This document shows positions 20,419 through 27,783 of a stretch of 64,000 nt of DNA, one piece after another. The stretch comes from Rhizobium sp. GN54 (lineage in GTDB: Bacteria; Pseudomonadota; Alphaproteobacteria; Rhizobiales; Rhizobiaceae), in the NCBI RefSeq assembly GCF_021026345.1, contig NZ_JAJNCZ010000004.1:496001-560000 (forward strand). The letters are read 5' to 3'. Every line of letters begins with the position of its first letter. The first letter of the stretch is position 1. A program made the translations under genes and the position numbers. The notes under the pieces are model-generated. The model worked only from the letters and a program-made list of their open reading frames with translations, did no database searches and had not been told where the DNA came from.

Positions 20419-20757
20419 GGACGAACCTTCAAGATGCGAATGAATTTACAGTGCGTAGGACGGCGAACTTTGCCGTGCTGCCGCATTTCCTCCGGGTGCG
20501 GTCGAAAAGGTCGCCTCGACGCTCGCTTTCGGCCTGTCGGGCCGGTCCGAACCGCGCGTTTTATGTAATGAGGCGCCTTCATGCTTACAAGCGGCAACCA
20601 AAATGGTGCCTCACTATTTACATTGAGCGTTGTTGGCGTGCAACAGGCCGGGCCCGTGCCATCATGACGCGCAAGGGCCGGACAGCGGACCCCCGAAGCG
20701 AAAGAGCGCGCGGAGAGGTCCCCGCGCGCCCGGTTTCTGCAGATGCCGGCTCTGGCC
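20419..20757. promoter_or_regulatory. Region upstream of the RND operon with a candidate operator
   Basis: A 339-base gene-free region that holds the RND promoter. An imperfect inverted repeat pairs ATGTAATGAGGCGCC (20563-20577) with GGTGCCTCA-N4-TTTACAT (20605-20623). Between them lies the short palindrome GCTTACAAGC (20583-20592). Such an arrangement suggests a TetR- or MarR-type repressor site, but no regulator gene is adjacent. The remainder, towards the binding-protein gene stop, shows nothing I can name. Confidence 0.4.
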
Positions 20758-21750
20758 CTACTTGAGGGCCGAGTCGGTGATCTCGTGCGTCCAGGCGCCC
20801 TCCGGTTCCCTGGAGATGACCGGGTCGGAGCCGCCGGCCAGCAGCGAGGCGACGGTGCGCTTGTAGTCGGCCTCGTCGAGCGTTCCGTTGGAGCCAGCCG
20901 TGAGCTTGGCGACCTCGCCCATCATGCGCTTCTGGTGGGCTTCGGTCTGCGCGCCGGTGCTGTCGTTCTCCAAAACGATGTCGGCCGCCTCGTCCGGGTT
21001 CTCCTCGGCATATTTCCAGCCCTTCATCGAAGCGCGGACGAACTTGATCATCTTGGCCTTGAAGTCCGGATCCTTCAGCTTGTCCTCGAGCACGTAGAGG
21101 CCGTCCTCGAGCGTCGCCACGCCCTGGTCCTCGTACTTGAAGGTGACGAGGTCCTCCGGCTTGATGCCGGCGTCGATCACCTGCCAGTACTCGTTGTAGG
21201 TCATCGTCGAGATGCAGGCGGCCTGCTTCTGGATCAGCGGATCGACGTTGAAGCCCTGCTTCAGCACGGTGACGCCTTCGGGGCCGCCGTCGGTCGGGAT
21301 CTTCAGGTGCGCCATCCAGGACAGGAACGGATATTCGTTGCCGAAGAACCAGACGCCGAGCGTCTTGCCCTTGAAGTCCTCCGGTCCCTTGACGCCGCTT
21401 TCCTTCAGACAGGTCAGCATCATGCCCGAGGACTTGAACGGCTGGGCGATGTTGACGAGCGGCACGCCCTTCTCGCGGGTGGCGAGCGCGGACGGCATCC
21501 AGTCGACGACGACATCGGCGCCGCCGCCGGCGATCACCTGGGCAGGGGCGATGTCCGGGCCGCCCGGCTTGATCTCGACGTCGAGGCCTTCCTCTTCGTA
21601 GAAGCCCTTGTCCTTGGCGACGTAGTAGCCGGCAAACTGGGCCTGGGTGACCCATTTCAGCTGCAGCGTGACCTTGTCGGCCGCCCCGGCCTGGAAGGCG
21701 GCAAGCGAAAAGGCGCTTGCCATGAGAAGTGATGCGATAGTCTTTTTCAT
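20758..21750 (-). CDS. ABC transporter substrate-binding protein, NMT1/THI5 family (probable pyrimidine uptake)
   Basis: A 330-residue periplasmic binding protein with a signal peptide (MKKTIASLLMASAF, cleavage near AGAA). The mature start VTLQLKWVTQAQFAGYYVAKDKGFYEEEGLDVEI is the NMT1/THI5 pattern shared with ThiY-type receptors for pyrimidine-like ligands. The reading frame continues upstream into the permease gene region, but the signal peptide fixes the start at 21750. It ends a minus-strand run (ATPase, DMT-like protein, two permeases, receptor) next to the pyrimidine-degrading genes, so pyrimidine or a breakdown intermediate is the likely ligand; this is inference. Confidence 0.85.
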   Translation of the reverse strand: MKKTIASLLMASAFSLAAFQAGAADKVTLQLKWVTQAQFAGYYVAKDKGFYEEEGLDVEIKPGGPDIAPAQVIAGGGADVVVDWMPSALATREKGVPLVNIAQPFKSSGMMLTCLKESGVKGPEDFKGKTLGVWFFGNEYPFLSWMAHLKIPTDGGPEGVTVLKQGFNVDPLIQKQAACISTMTYNEYWQVIDAGIKPEDLVTFKYEDQGVATLEDGLYVLEDKLKDPDFKAKMIKFVRASMKGWKYAEENPDEAADIVLENDSTGAQTEAHQKRMMGEVAKLTAGSNGTLDEADYKRTVASLLAGGSDPVISREPEGAWTHEITDSALK

Positions 21751-21776
21751 AGCTGTTCCCTCATTTTTGCGCATTG

Positions 21777-22646
21777 TTACGCCTGCCCACCGCGGACAGA
21801 CGGATGCCAGAACGTGACGGCGCGCTCGGCAAGCGCCACCACCCCGTAGAAGATCGATCCGGCGAGCGCGGCGACCGCGATCTCGGCCCAGACCATGTCG
21901 ACATTCATGCGGCCCACCTCGGTGGAGATCCGGAACCCCATGCCGACGATGGGCGTCCCGAAGAATTCGGCGACGATGGCGCCGATCAGCGCCAGCGTCG
22001 AGTTGATCTTGAGCGCATTGAAGATGAAGGGCCAGGCGGCCGGCAGGCGCAGCTTCACCAGCGTCTGCCACCAGTTCGCGGCATAGGTCCGCATCAGGTC
22101 GCGCTCCATGTGGCTCGCCGCGGCAAGGCCCGCCACCGTGTTCACCAGCATCGGGAAGAAGGTCATGATGACGACGACGGCGACCTTGGACTGCCAGTCG
22201 AAGCCGAACCACATGACCATGATCGGGGCCACGCCGATCACCGGCAGCGCCGAGACGAAATTGCCGAGCGGCAGCAGGCCCTTCTGCAGGAAGGGCGAGC
22301 GGTCGATCAGGATCGCCACGACGAATCCCAGCCCGCAGCCGAGGATATAGCCGGTGATCACCGACTTGAGGAAGGTCTGGCGGAAATCCGCCCAGAGCGT
22401 CGGCAGCGAGGTGACGAGCCGCTGCCAGATCGCGCTCGGCGGCGGCAAAAGCACGGAGGGAACGTTGAAGCCGCGCACGATGCCTTCCCACAGCACCAGC
22501 AGGGTGACGCCGAAGAGCAACGGCACGACCGCGCGGGCGATGCGCTGGAAGGCGTGGCTGCGGAAATGCTGGCGCACGAGCCATTCGTTGAAGGCCCATG
22601 CGGTGAGCCAGAAGACGACGGCGGAGAGGAGCGGGGCCGTGCTCAT
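21777..22646 (-). CDS. ABC transporter permease (second of two), SsuC/ThiX type
   Basis: A 289-residue inner-membrane protein of the BPD_transp_1 family, with about six or seven membrane segments and the coupling stretch MRTYAANWWQTLVKLRLPAAWPF (EAA-like) near residue 190. It overlaps the upstream permease gene by 4 bases, so the two are translated together and probably form a heterodimeric channel. Many transporters of the NMT1/nitrate-taurine type use one permease gene; two different ones here are noteworthy. Confidence 0.88.
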   Translation of the reverse strand: MSTAPLLSAVVFWLTAWAFNEWLVRQHFRSHAFQRIARAVVPLLFGVTLLVLWEGIVRGFNVPSVLLPPPSAIWQRLVTSLPTLWADFRQTFLKSVITGYILGCGLGFVVAILIDRSPFLQKGLLPLGNFVSALPVIGVAPIMVMWFGFDWQSKVAVVVIMTFFPMLVNTVAGLAAASHMERDLMRTYAANWWQTLVKLRLPAAWPFIFNALKINSTLALIGAIVAEFFGTPIVGMGFRISTEVGRMNVDMVWAEIAVAALAGSIFYGVVALAERAVTFWHPSVRGGQA

Positions 22647-23527
22647 GCGCGCGCCCCCATCCGCCTGAGCACGGCCGAATGGGCGATGCCGACGATGATC
22701 ACCAGCAGGGCGGCGACGGCCGCCGCCATGAACAGCGCCGCCCAGATCTGCACCGTCTGGCCGTAATAGGAGCCGGCGAGCAGGCGGGCGCCGAGCCCGG
22801 CCACCGCCCCCGTCGGCAGTTCGCCGACGATCGCCCCGACCAGCGAGATCGCCACGGCCACCTTCAGCGAGGTGAAGAGATAGGGCATGGAGGACGGCCA
22901 GCGCAGCTTCCAGAACGTCTGCGCCGAGGACGCGTTGTAGGTGTGCATCAGGTCCAGCTGGATCTGTTCGGGGCTGCGCAGGCCCTTCACCATGCCGACG
23001 ACGACGGGGAAGAAGCTGAGATAGGTTGAGATCAGCGCCTTCGGCAGCAGGCCGGAGAGACCGACGGCATTGAGCACGACGATGATCATCGGCGCGATCG
23101 CGAGGATCGGGATCGTCTGGCTGGCGATCACCCAGGGCATCAGCGAGCGGTCCATCGCCTTGTTGTGGACGATGCCGATGGCAAGCAGGATGCCGAGCAC
23201 GGTGCCCATGGCGAAGCCGAGCAGGGTGGCCGAGAGCGTCACCCAGGCATGGTAGACGAGGCTGCGCTTGGAGGTGACGGCCTTGTTGACGGTGGTGTCC
23301 CAGAGTTCGGCCATCACCTGATGGGGCGCCGGCAGCACCGGGCGCTCCTGCGCCATGGTCTTCGGCAGGATCTCGGTGAAGGTGATCGTCGTGCCAGCTC
23401 TCGCCGCCGTGTCGCGCTCGAAGGGTGCGTTGAGGAAGACGGCGGCGACGTACCAGATCGCCACGAGCGCGAGCACGACGGTTGCCACGGGCAGGAGGCG
23501 ATCGAGAACGAAATTCTCCCTGTCCAT
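22643..23527 (-). CDS. ABC transporter permease (first of two), SsuC/ThiX type
   Basis: A 294-residue permease with an N-terminal membrane segment (about 11-32), a periplasmic stretch of some 60 residues, and five or six further segments. The coupling motif lies around MHTYNASSAQTFWKLRWPSSMPY. I chose the ATG at 23525-23527 (MDRENFVLDRLLPVA), which follows GAGGAG; the stop of the DMT-like gene lies 2 bases upstream, so the frame further upstream is that gene's shadow. It overlaps the next permease by 4 bases. Confidence 0.87.
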   Translation of the reverse strand: MDRENFVLDRLLPVATVVLALVAIWYVAAVFLNAPFERDTAARAGTTITFTEILPKTMAQERPVLPAPHQVMAELWDTTVNKAVTSKRSLVYHAWVTLSATLLGFAMGTVLGILLAIGIVHNKAMDRSLMPWVIASQTIPILAIAPMIIVVLNAVGLSGLLPKALISTYLSFFPVVVGMVKGLRSPEQIQLDLMHTYNASSAQTFWKLRWPSSMPYLFTSLKVAVAISLVGAIVGELPTGAVAGLGARLLAGSYYGQTVQIWAALFMAAAVAALLVIIVGIAHSAVLRRMGARA

Positions 23528-23529
23528 CG

Positions 23530-23865
23530 TCAGCTCCTCTCCCCCATGGGCAGCAGCATCAGCCCCATGGCGACCACGCCGAGGCCGACGCCGGCAAGCT
23601 GGGTGCCGGACAGCCGCTCGCCGAAGACGGCAAAGGCGATGACGTTGATGAACAGCAGTTGCGCGATGGCCGAGGCCGAGATCGCAAGCCCCAGCCCGCC
23701 CTCGCGCATCAGCCGCACCATCATCAGGTTGCCGACGCAATAGAGGAAGAGCGAAAAGAGCAGCAGGGCGAGGTTGTTGCTGGAGACATACGCCCGCGAC
23801 GCCGTCGCCGCGGAGAGGAACACGGCCATGGAACCGGCGAGCCAGAGGATGAAGGGGAGGTTCAT
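23530..23865 (-). CDS. Small DMT-superfamily (EamA/SMR-like) membrane protein in the ABC operon
   Basis: An 111-residue protein with four predicted membrane segments and the ending GERLSGTQLAGVGLGVVAMGLMLL, which matches the last repeat of EamA/SMR transporters. It lies between the ATPase and permease genes of the importer, only 2 bases from the next start, so it is co-expressed. Its function is not known; it could be a half-size transporter that dimerises, or an accessory subunit. A RIME-like repeat lies just upstream. Confidence 0.75.
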   Translation of the reverse strand: MNLPFILWLAGSMAVFLSAATASRAYVSSNNLALLLFSLFLYCVGNLMMVRLMREGGLGLAISASAIAQLLFINVIAFAVFGERLSGTQLAGVGLGVVAMGLMLLPMGERS

Positions 23866-23883
23866 GGGCGGGGCTCCGTGGCG

Positions 23884-23999
23884 TTGCCCCTCATCAGCCT
23901 GCCGGCACCTTCTCCCCGCAGGCGGGGAGAAGGACCATGGCGCCAACGTTGCCTACCCCCTCTCCCCGCTTGCGGGGAGAGGGTTGGGGTGAGGGGCAA
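23884..23999. repeat. RIME-like palindromic element
   Basis: An element of 116 bases bounded by perfect 10-base inverted ends, TTGCCCCTCA (23884-23893) and TGAGGGGCAA (23990-23999). Inside are two strong hairpins: CCTTCTCCCCGC/GCGGGGAGAAGG (23908-23933) and CCCTCTCCCCGC/GCGGGGAGAGGG (23958-23983). This matches my memory of rhizobial intergenic mosaic elements (RIME1 class). It lies between two genes of the same operon and would be transcribed. Confidence 0.75.
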
Positions 24000-24021
24000 A
24001 AGCATGCCTTTCGACACAGGG

Positions 24022-24807
24022 TCACACCTCATAGCTATGCCCCGCGCGCAAACCCTCACGGACGCGATGGGCGATTTCGAGGAATTCCGGGGATTCGCGG
24101 ATGTCGAGCGGGCGCTCCCTCGGCAGGGTCGATTCGATGATGTCGGTGACGCGGCCGGGGCGGGGGCTCATGACGACGATCTTCGTGGACAGGTAGACGG
24201 CCTCGGGGATCGAGTGGGTGACGAAACAGATCGTCTTGTTGGTCCGCGCCCAGAGCTTCAGGAGCTGTTCGTTCAGGTGGTCGCGGACGATCTCGTCCAA
24301 TGCGCCGAAGGGTTCGTCCATCAGCAGCAGGTCGGCATCGAAGGCGAGCGCGCGGGCGATCGAGGCGCGCTGCTGCATGCCGCCGGAAAGCTGCCAGGGA
24401 TATTTCTTGCCGAAGCCCTCGAGATTGACCAGTTCGAGGGTGCGGGCGATCCGTTCCTTCTGCTCGGCGCCGGAATAGCCCATGATCTCCAGCGGCAGGG
24501 CGATGTTCTTTTCGATGGTGCGCCAGGGATAGAGGGCGGCGGCCTGGAAGACATAGCCGTAGGCGCGCTTGTGGCGCGCTTCCTCCGGCGTCATGCCGTT
24601 GACGGTGATTGTGCCCGAGGTCACCTTCTCCAGGTCGGCGATGACGCGCAGGAAAGTGGTCTTGCCGCAGCCGGACGGGCCGATGAAGGAGACGAAATCG
24701 CCCTTGTCGACCGTCAGGTCGACATTCGAAAGGGCCACGACCGGCCCGTCGGCCGTTCCGAAGGTCAGGCCGAGATTTTGCGCGCAAACGACGGAGGCGC
24801 TGTCCAT
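24022..24807 (-). CDS. ABC transporter ATP-binding protein, SsuB/ThiZ type
   Basis: The ATPase of the probable pyrimidine importer, 261 residues from the chosen start. It has Walker A GPSGCGKTT, a Q-loop VFQAAALYPWRTI, signature LSGGMQQRASIARAL and Walker B LLMDEPFGALDE, followed by a switch His in CFVTHSIPEA. The frame is open to a TTG at 24933, with ATGs at 24882, 24813 and 24807. I prefer 24807 (MDSASVVCAQNLGLTF) because GAGGG lies seven bases upstream and the length is normal for the family. A cupin gene diverges from it. Confidence 0.85.
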   Translation of the reverse strand: MDSASVVCAQNLGLTFGTADGPVVALSNVDLTVDKGDFVSFIGPSGCGKTTFLRVIADLEKVTSGTITVNGMTPEEARHKRAYGYVFQAAALYPWRTIEKNIALPLEIMGYSGAEQKERIARTLELVNLEGFGKKYPWQLSGGMQQRASIARALAFDADLLLMDEPFGALDEIVRDHLNEQLLKLWARTNKTICFVTHSIPEAVYLSTKIVVMSPRPGRVTDIIESTLPRERPLDIRESPEFLEIAHRVREGLRAGHSYEV

Positions 24808-24932
24808 TTTCATGCCCTCGATGGCACTGGCGGAACCAGACTGCATGCCTGTCGGGCGCATTGCAATCGGCATTGTCTTCATGGTCAGATCGGACACGGA
24901 ATTGCTCACACGGAAATGTTGGAGGAAGGGCA

Positions 24933-25343
24933 ATGAATGGGGATGAAAAGGCGACCTGCCGCGTCATCCGGCCGGGCAGCGCCTATGACGGCAAGCAGGG
25001 GCTCTCCTATTTCGAGGGTATCGCCCGCGAGACAGTGGGCTCGACCGGCCTCTGCATGCACCTTCTGACGATGCCGCCGGGTGCGCGGGCGAAAGCCCAT
25101 CTGCACGAGAGCCACGAGACGGCGATCTACGTGCTCAGCGGCGAGGCGCATACCTGGTACGGCGATCGGCTGCAGGAGCATGTCGTCGTCAGGGCCGGCG
25201 AGATGTTCTACATCCCCGCCGGCGTGCCGCATTTGCCGGCCAATCTCTCCGACGCGCCCTGCTCGGCGGTGATCGCGAGGACGGATCCGAACGAGCAGGA
25301 GAGCGTGGTGCTCTTGCCGGAACTGGACGGGTTGGTGGGATAA
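24933..25343 (+). CDS. Cupin-domain protein
   Basis: A 136-residue single-domain cupin. Motif 1 is AHLHESHETAIYVLSGEAH (HxH, Glu and the closing Gly) and motif 2 is GEMFYIPAGVPHLPAN (PxG, His, Asn), so the metal ligands are complete. The start ATG at 24933 has GGAGGAAGGG before it. It is the only plus-strand gene inside the minus-strand pyrimidine block and faces the hydA gene across an inverted repeat pair. Cupins of this size are often isomerases or sensor domains; a role in pyrimidine or ureido metabolism is only suggested by position. Confidence 0.82.
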   Translation: MNGDEKATCRVIRPGSAYDGKQGLSYFEGIARETVGSTGLCMHLLTMPPGARAKAHLHESHETAIYVLSGEAHTWYGDRLQEHVVVRAGEMFYIPAGVPHLPANLSDAPCSAVIARTDPNEQESVVLLPELDGLVG

Positions 25344-25372
25344 GCGGCGGTGCGTCACCGGCTTAGCGGGAT

Positions 25373-25421
25373 ACCCCCCTCTGTCGCTTCGCGACATCTC
25401 CCCCTCAAGGGGGGAGATCGG
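25373..25421 (+). repeat. Palindromic repeat, first arm of an inverted pair
   Basis: About 49 bases rich in C/T then G/A, with the internal hairpin ATCTCCCCCTCAAGGGGGGAGAT and a short stem GTCGCTTCGCGAC. Its reverse complement recurs at 25581-25628 with only a few differences. This is a common rhizobial intergenic repeat type. Confidence 0.7.
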
Positions 25422-25580
25422 TGCGACGCGGTGCCGATGCCAAGGTTCGGTCGAGGATCGGTGCGTCTTTTGGGCCGACAGGCGGCGGGGAGCATGTCCA
25501 GCGGATTGCACTTGAAGACGTGAATTCAGGTCGCAGGCATCCGCATCGAGGTGTCTGTGTCTGCCTGCGGTGCCTCCTGC
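25422..25580. other. Spacer between two inverted repeats, no gene seen
   Basis: Part of the 308-base gap between the convergent cupin and hydA genes. I see no coding frame with family similarity and no regulatory motif. Confidence 0.4.
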
Positions 25581-25628
25581 CCGATCTCCCCCCTTGAGGG
25601 GGAGATGTCCGGCAGGACAGAGGGGGGT
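25581..25628 (-). repeat. Palindromic repeat, second arm of an inverted pair
   Basis: Near-exact reverse complement of 25373-25421. The short stem differs (GTCCGGCAGGAC instead of GTCGCTTCGCGAC). It begins 160 bases from the first copy and ends 24 bases from the hydA stop; transcribed, the two could fold into one long hairpin and end both convergent genes. Confidence 0.7.
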
Positions 25629-25651
25629 GGCTGCCGAATGCGGCATCGCCA

Positions 25652-27109
25652 TCACACCCCCGTCGCCGGAATGCCTGACCGCTCGACCTTGCGCGGGGCG
25701 GTGATCTCCTTCCAGGTGGACAGTGCCTTGCTGACGGCCGTCACCGGCTCGCGCCTGACGAACTGGCCGTGGCCTTCCTGCGTGCGGATCGTGTTCTCCT
25801 CGATCGCGACGACACCACGGGTCAGCGTGAAGCGCGGCAGGCCTGTCACCTCCTTGCCCTCGAAGACGTTGTAGTCGATCGCCGACTGCTGGGCCCCGGC
25901 AGAGATCGTCTTTTTCCGCTTCGGGTCCCAGACGACGATGTCGGCATCGGCGCCGACGAGGATCGCGCCCTTCCTCGGGTAGACGTTGAGGATCTTGGCG
26001 ATGTTGGTGGAGGTGACGGCGACGAATTCGTTCATCGTCAGGCGGCCGGTGTTGACGCCGTGGGTCCACAGCATCGGCATGCGGTCCTCCAGCCCGCCGG
26101 TGCCGTTCGGGATCTTGGTGAAATCACCGACGCCGAAGCGCTTCTGCTTGGTGGTGAAGGCGCAGTGGTCGGTGGCGACGACCTGCAGCGATCCGGAGGC
26201 CAGCCCCGCCCAGAGACTGTCCTGATGCTGCTTGTTGCGGAAGGGTGGCGACATGACGCGACGGGCGGCATGGTCCCAGTCCTTGTCGAAATACTCGCTC
26301 TCGTCCAGCGTCAGATGCTGGATCAGCGGTTCGCCGTAGACGCGCATCCCCTTCTGGCGGGCACGGCGGATCGCCTCGTGCGCCTGCTCGCAGGAAGTGT
26401 GGACGATGTAGACCGGGCAGCCGGCCATGTCGGCGATCATGATCGCCCGGTTCGTCGCCTCGCCCTCGACCTCGGCGGGGCGCGAATAGGCGTGGGCCTC
26501 GGGGCCGTTGTTGCCTTCGGCCAAAAGCTTCGCCGACAGCGAGGCGACGACGTCGCCGTTCTCGGCATGGACCAGCGGCAGGGCGCCGAGCTCGGCGCAA
26601 CGCTGGAAGGAGGCGAACATCTCGTCGTCGTCCACCATCAGGGCGCCCTTATAGGCCATGAAGTGCTTGAAGGTGTTGATGCCCTTGTCCTGCACCACCG
26701 TCTTCATCTCGTCGAAGACCTGTTCGCTCCACCAGGTGATGGCCATGTGGAAGGAATAGTCGCAATTGGCGCGGGTGGACTTGTTGTCCCACATGGTCAG
26801 CGCTTCCAGCAGCGACTGCCCCGGCGAGGGCAGGGCGAAGTCGACCACCATGGTGGTGCCGCCGGAAAGGGCCGCGCGCGTGCCGCTCTCGAAGTCGTCG
26901 GAGGAATAGGTGCCCATGAAGGGCATTTCGAGATGGGTGTGCGGGTCGATGCCGCCCGGCATGACATAGCAGCCGGCCGCGTCCAGCACTGTGTCGCCAG
27001 AGAGATTCGGGCCGATCTCGACGATCCTGCCGCCCTCGACCCGGACGTCCGCCTTGTAGGTGAGGTCGGCGGTGACGACGGTGCCGCCCTTGATGACTGT
27101 GGTGGTCAT
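25652..27109 (-). CDS. hydA: Dihydropyrimidinase (D-hydantoinase)
   Basis: A 485-residue amidohydrolase that opens dihydrouracil/dihydrothymine to N-carbamoyl-beta-amino acids. Metal ligands are visible: GIDPHTHLEMPF (His57, His59), the carboxylated Lys in FKHFMAYKG (about Lys154) and LVHAENGD; VATDHCAF carries the catalytic-site Asp. Length and composition fit bacterial dihydropyrimidinases. The SD AGGGGAATAAA lies at the end of the DUF559 gene. It is step two of the pathway after PreTA and before HyuC. Confidence 0.93.
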   Translation of the reverse strand: MTTTVIKGGTVVTADLTYKADVRVEGGRIVEIGPNLSGDTVLDAAGCYVMPGGIDPHTHLEMPFMGTYSSDDFESGTRAALSGGTTMVVDFALPSPGQSLLEALTMWDNKSTRANCDYSFHMAITWWSEQVFDEMKTVVQDKGINTFKHFMAYKGALMVDDDEMFASFQRCAELGALPLVHAENGDVVASLSAKLLAEGNNGPEAHAYSRPAEVEGEATNRAIMIADMAGCPVYIVHTSCEQAHEAIRRARQKGMRVYGEPLIQHLTLDESEYFDKDWDHAARRVMSPPFRNKQHQDSLWAGLASGSLQVVATDHCAFTTKQKRFGVGDFTKIPNGTGGLEDRMPMLWTHGVNTGRLTMNEFVAVTSTNIAKILNVYPRKGAILVGADADIVVWDPKRKKTISAGAQQSAIDYNVFEGKEVTGLPRFTLTRGVVAIEENTIRTQEGHGQFVRREPVTAVSKALSTWKEITAPRKVERSGIPATGV

Positions 27110-27110
27110 T

Positions 27111-27542
27111 TTATTCCCCTGTCGATTCGAGACCTATGGTGAGGGACGGATAGAAGCGCGTGGCGTGACAATGTTGGTTCAAGCAGCCAGACAGTGCCGC
27201 CAGGATGGTTTCCAGCACGGCGCGGCGCTCGCGGGTTACCTCGTGGTTCCAGAAACGCAGGACTGCGTAGCCGTTGCGGTTAAGCCATCGCGTGCGGGTC
27301 AGGTCGGGTTCGCTGCCGGCGTGGTGGAAACCATCGATCTCGACAATGAGCCGTTCCTCGCGACAGAGAAAATCAACGATGTAGGGTCCAAGCGGTACCT
27401 GACGCGCGAACTTGTGGCCGTTCAGGTGGCGGTTGCGCAGTTCGCTCCAGAGGCGGAACTCCTCTTCCGTCTCGCTACGGCGGAGGCGACGTGCCTGCAC
27501 GGTCTTGCCGGGGCGCCTTTTTCTGATGTCTTCGTCCGACAT
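27111..27542 (-). CDS. DUF559-domain protein (Vsr/restriction-endonuclease-fold family)
   Basis: A 143-residue protein. The core RRSETEEEFRLWSELRNRHLNGHKFARQ, PYIVDFLCREERLIVEIDGFHH and RTRWLNRNGYAVLRFWNHEV is the DUF559 pattern, with the Asp and Glu-x-Asp arrangement of PD-(D/E)XK nucleases. Its stop lies two bases before the hydA start. It stands between hyuC and hydA, where it has no obvious metabolic role, and an inverted repeat pair lies at its upstream side, so it is probably an inserted gene. No nuclease activity has been shown to my knowledge. Confidence 0.8.
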   Translation of the reverse strand: MSDEDIRKRRPGKTVQARRLRRSETEEEFRLWSELRNRHLNGHKFARQVPLGPYIVDFLCREERLIVEIDGFHHAGSEPDLTRTRWLNRNGYAVLRFWNHEVTRERRAVLETILAALSGCLNQHCHATRFYPSLTIGLESTGE

Positions 27543-27573
27543 GGCGCGGCCCCGTCCATCCTGCCTTGTGCGG

Positions 27574-27626
27574 CCCCCCTCATCCGACCCTTCGGGCCAC
27601 CTTCTCCCCGCCGGGGAGAAGAGGGG
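27574..27626 (+). repeat. RIME-like repeat, first arm of an inverted pair
   Basis: About 53 bases beginning CCCCCTCATCCG, with the nested stems of CCCTTCGGG and TTCTCCCCGCCGGGGAGAA. Its reverse complement recurs at 27711-27762 with one or two differences. Confidence 0.7.
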
Positions 27627-27710
27627 ACGCGCGGCGCTCTTCCCGCCAGCGCTAGCAGATGCTGCATTCTTCGTTGGTACCGGCATGTCGTTGGCGGTCG
27701 CCAAGACCTC

Positions 27711-27762
27711 CCTCTTCTCCCCCGCGGGGAGAAGGTGGCCCGAAGGGCCGGATGAGGGGGGC
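27711..27762 (-). repeat. RIME-like repeat, second arm of an inverted pair
   Basis: Reverse complement of 27574-27626. The pair encloses about 84 bases of unrelated sequence. The arm ends 22 bases from the hyuC stop, so the pair lies in the hyuC-DUF559 gap and would form a long stem in the mRNA. Confidence 0.7.
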
Positions 27763-27783
27763 TTTTGCTTCAGAACCACCAGC

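Noticed and set aside
20758-22599. A single 613-residue product joining a permease-like and a binding-protein part
   Set aside because: The upstream part is an out-of-frame shadow of the permease gene; a proper signal peptide and start at 21750 define the receptor.
24808-24933. TTG at 24933 as start of the ABC ATPase
   Set aside because: It adds residues not found in the family, has no SD, and would overlap the cupin start region.
25373-25628. Repeats near hydA as a CRISPR array or insertion sequence ends
   Set aside because: Only two arms in inverted orientation, no regular direct repeats with spacers and no transposase frame between them.
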